Shown one piece after another: positions 45,721-46,669 of a DNA stretch of 46,669 bases. Position 1 is the stretch's first letter; every line of letters starts with the position of its first letter. Under the pieces are notes generated by a model, which searched no databases, was not told where the DNA came from, and saw only the letters and a program-made list of their open reading frames with translations. Origin of the DNA: a virus; IMG/VR virus record IMGVR_UViG_3300029267_002225, positions 1-46,669 of that record. One strand, given 5' to 3'. The position numbers and the translations under genes were made by a program.

Positions 45721-46669
45721 GCAATCCGGCACTGAATACTACCACTGCTGAAGCTCGAGCCAAGCTGGTTAGGGCCACGAAAGACCGGTTGGATGCAGGC
45801 GATGTATTGATACGGCGTTGGGACAACCTGGACGCCACTGCTGCGGATGGTTTACTGGCCGCTCTCAAGGCAGGCAGCCTGTACGTCACAGATCCTCAGG
45901 CGGACGGCCGAGAATATAGCGGCGAGTTTGTGCGTGTTGATGTGCGTGCAGAGAACACAGACACCCGGTGGGTGACTATTATCGAGACGCTTCAGAAAGT
46001 CGCAACCACAATTCCAGAGGCACAAGCCCGCCTTGTATCAGCATCTGGCGAGCGGCAGACGTATGGCGACAAGCTTGTTCGGCAATGGCTATACCTCAAG
46101 CCAACAGAGCTGCAATCGCTGGCAGAGAGCGTCAGTGAAGGCGATATAGTCAGTGGTCCCAGTGCCGACGGGAGTGGCTATACTGGCGATTACGTTATAA
46201 GCAACGTACAGACCTCGCTGTCAGAAAACCAGCGCACCGGCACATTGACCGAAGAATTGACCCGTGTCGGCAGTGCATTGGACGCAGAGCCCGATTTGGT
46301 GAGCAAAGACAACGAGCGATTGACATACGGCGATAAGCTTGTTCGACGCTGGCCCTTCTTGAAGATCGACGGATTGCAGACGCTGGCAGAAGGCACAGAT
46401 GTGGGCGAGATAGTCGATGATCCCAGCGCCGACGGTGAGACCTTTCCCGGAGAATACGTAGTATCCGACAGCCGCGCAGAAGTAGAACCCGACGCAAGAT
46501 GGGGCGCAGTCCGGCAGACGCTTACCAAGGTTGACCCCGATATGGCCGACGGTGATGCGCGGCTTGTGTCCACCGACGCCGAGCGGCTGTCATACGGCGA
46601 TACGCTGACACGCGAATGGCGGTACGTGAAGCTGTCCGCCATGCCGAACGACGGTGACGAAGGCGGCAT
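45717..46669 (+). CDS. Modular repeat virion protein, 5' part (continues at 131)
   Basis: The ATG at 45717 overlaps the upstream TGA and has GAAGGGTGGAG upstream. The frame is open to the window end and continues, through the 130-bp overlap, as the gene ending at 1559. N-terminal 55 residues are helical (TTAEARAKLVRATKDRLDAG), followed by a degenerate module and then the modules with starts near 46056 (YGDKLVRQW), 46320 (YGDKLVRRW) and 46587 (YGDTLTREW), spaced 88 and 89 residues. Each module ends in ...VRQTLTKV. Virion role inferred from context. Confidence 0.8.
   Translation, partial: MSNPALNTTTAEARAKLVRATKDRLDAGDVLIRRWDNLDATAADGLLAALKAGSLYVTDPQADGREYSGEFVRVDVRAENTDTRWVTIIETLQKVATTIPEAQARLVSASGERQTYGDKLVRQWLYLKPTELQSLAESVSEGDIVSGPSADGSGYTGDYVISNVQTSLSENQRTGTLTEELTRVGSALDAEPDLVSKDNERLTYGDKLVRRWPFLKIDGLQTLAEGTDVGEIVDDPSADGETFPGEYVVSDSRAEVEPDARWGAVRQTLTKVDPDMADGDARLVSTDAERLSYGDTLTREWRYVKLSAMPNDGDEGG
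46540..46669 (+). repeat. Terminal redundancy with positions 1-130
   Basis: 130 of 130 positions align, with one difference (T at 125, C at 46664). This marks the window as a circular or permuted genome opened at an arbitrary point inside one gene; unique length is then 46539 bp. The mismatch is synonymous (GGT/GGC). Confidence 0.92.

Overview
The window is the nearly complete genome of a tailed double-stranded DNA bacteriophage. The last 130 bases (46540-46669) repeat the first 130 with one mismatch, so this is a circular or circularly permuted molecule of about 46.5 kb whose ends cut one gene in two: 45717-46669 continues in frame into the start of the window and ends at 1559. The order TerL (large terminase), portal, scaffold, decoration protein, HK97-type major capsid protein, head-tail proteins and fibres, with a 1752-residue ejection-type protein and no recognisable tail tube, sheath or separate tape measure, fits a podovirus-like phage. 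I see no integrase and no tRNA. The host is not named by the sequence. Several virion or fibre genes encode Sec signal peptides on Thr/Asn-rich proteins, a habit I associate with phages of the Verrucomicrobiota/Kiritimatiellota/Lentisphaerota side; this is only a weak inference.

Layout. (1) 34.8-46.7 kb plus 0-16.7 kb, rightward: the late module, from terminase through head genes and the wrap-around gene to large internal, fibre and LamG-like proteins, ending in a lysis-like cluster of small membrane proteins. (2) 16.74-29.6 kb, rightward: an early/accessory module behind a good sigma70-type promoter. It holds a leucine-rich-repeat protein, four MORN-like repeat paralogues, an Erf single-strand annealing protein, a YqaJ-type exonuclease, a VRR-NUC nuclease, a YdaU/DUF1376-like replication protein and many tightly coupled small zinc-ribbon or unknown genes. 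A terminator-promoter pair at 23.0-23.1 kb divides it. (3) 29.57-30.27 kb, leftward: SSB and a ribbon-helix-helix regulator, divergent from a helix-turn-helix protein that may be the small terminase. (4) 30.94-33.38 kb, leftward: RadC, two more MORN-like paralogues and unknown small genes. (5) 33.38-34.79 kb: a largely non-coding control region with two arrays of 11-bp iteron-like repeats and several 17-bp inverted repeats, the best candidate for the replication origin and/or the early/late switch.

Genes are packed with ATGA, TAATG or GTGA overlaps, so translational coupling is the rule. DNA metabolism is recombination-centred (Erf, exonuclease, SSB, RadC, no polymerase), so the phage probably uses the host replisome. 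The most unusual content is a dispersed family of six MORN-like repeat genes. Five of them have lengths of exactly 60 + 24n residues (n = 3, 4, 6, 6, 7), and DNA blocks are shared between paralogues, which points to recombination-driven variation in repeat number. Other unusual points are Sec-exported virion-like proteins, a duplicated and remodelled zinc-ribbon cassette at 26.3/28.6 kb, a four-copy gene-junction motif, and strong hairpins around the capsid genes.
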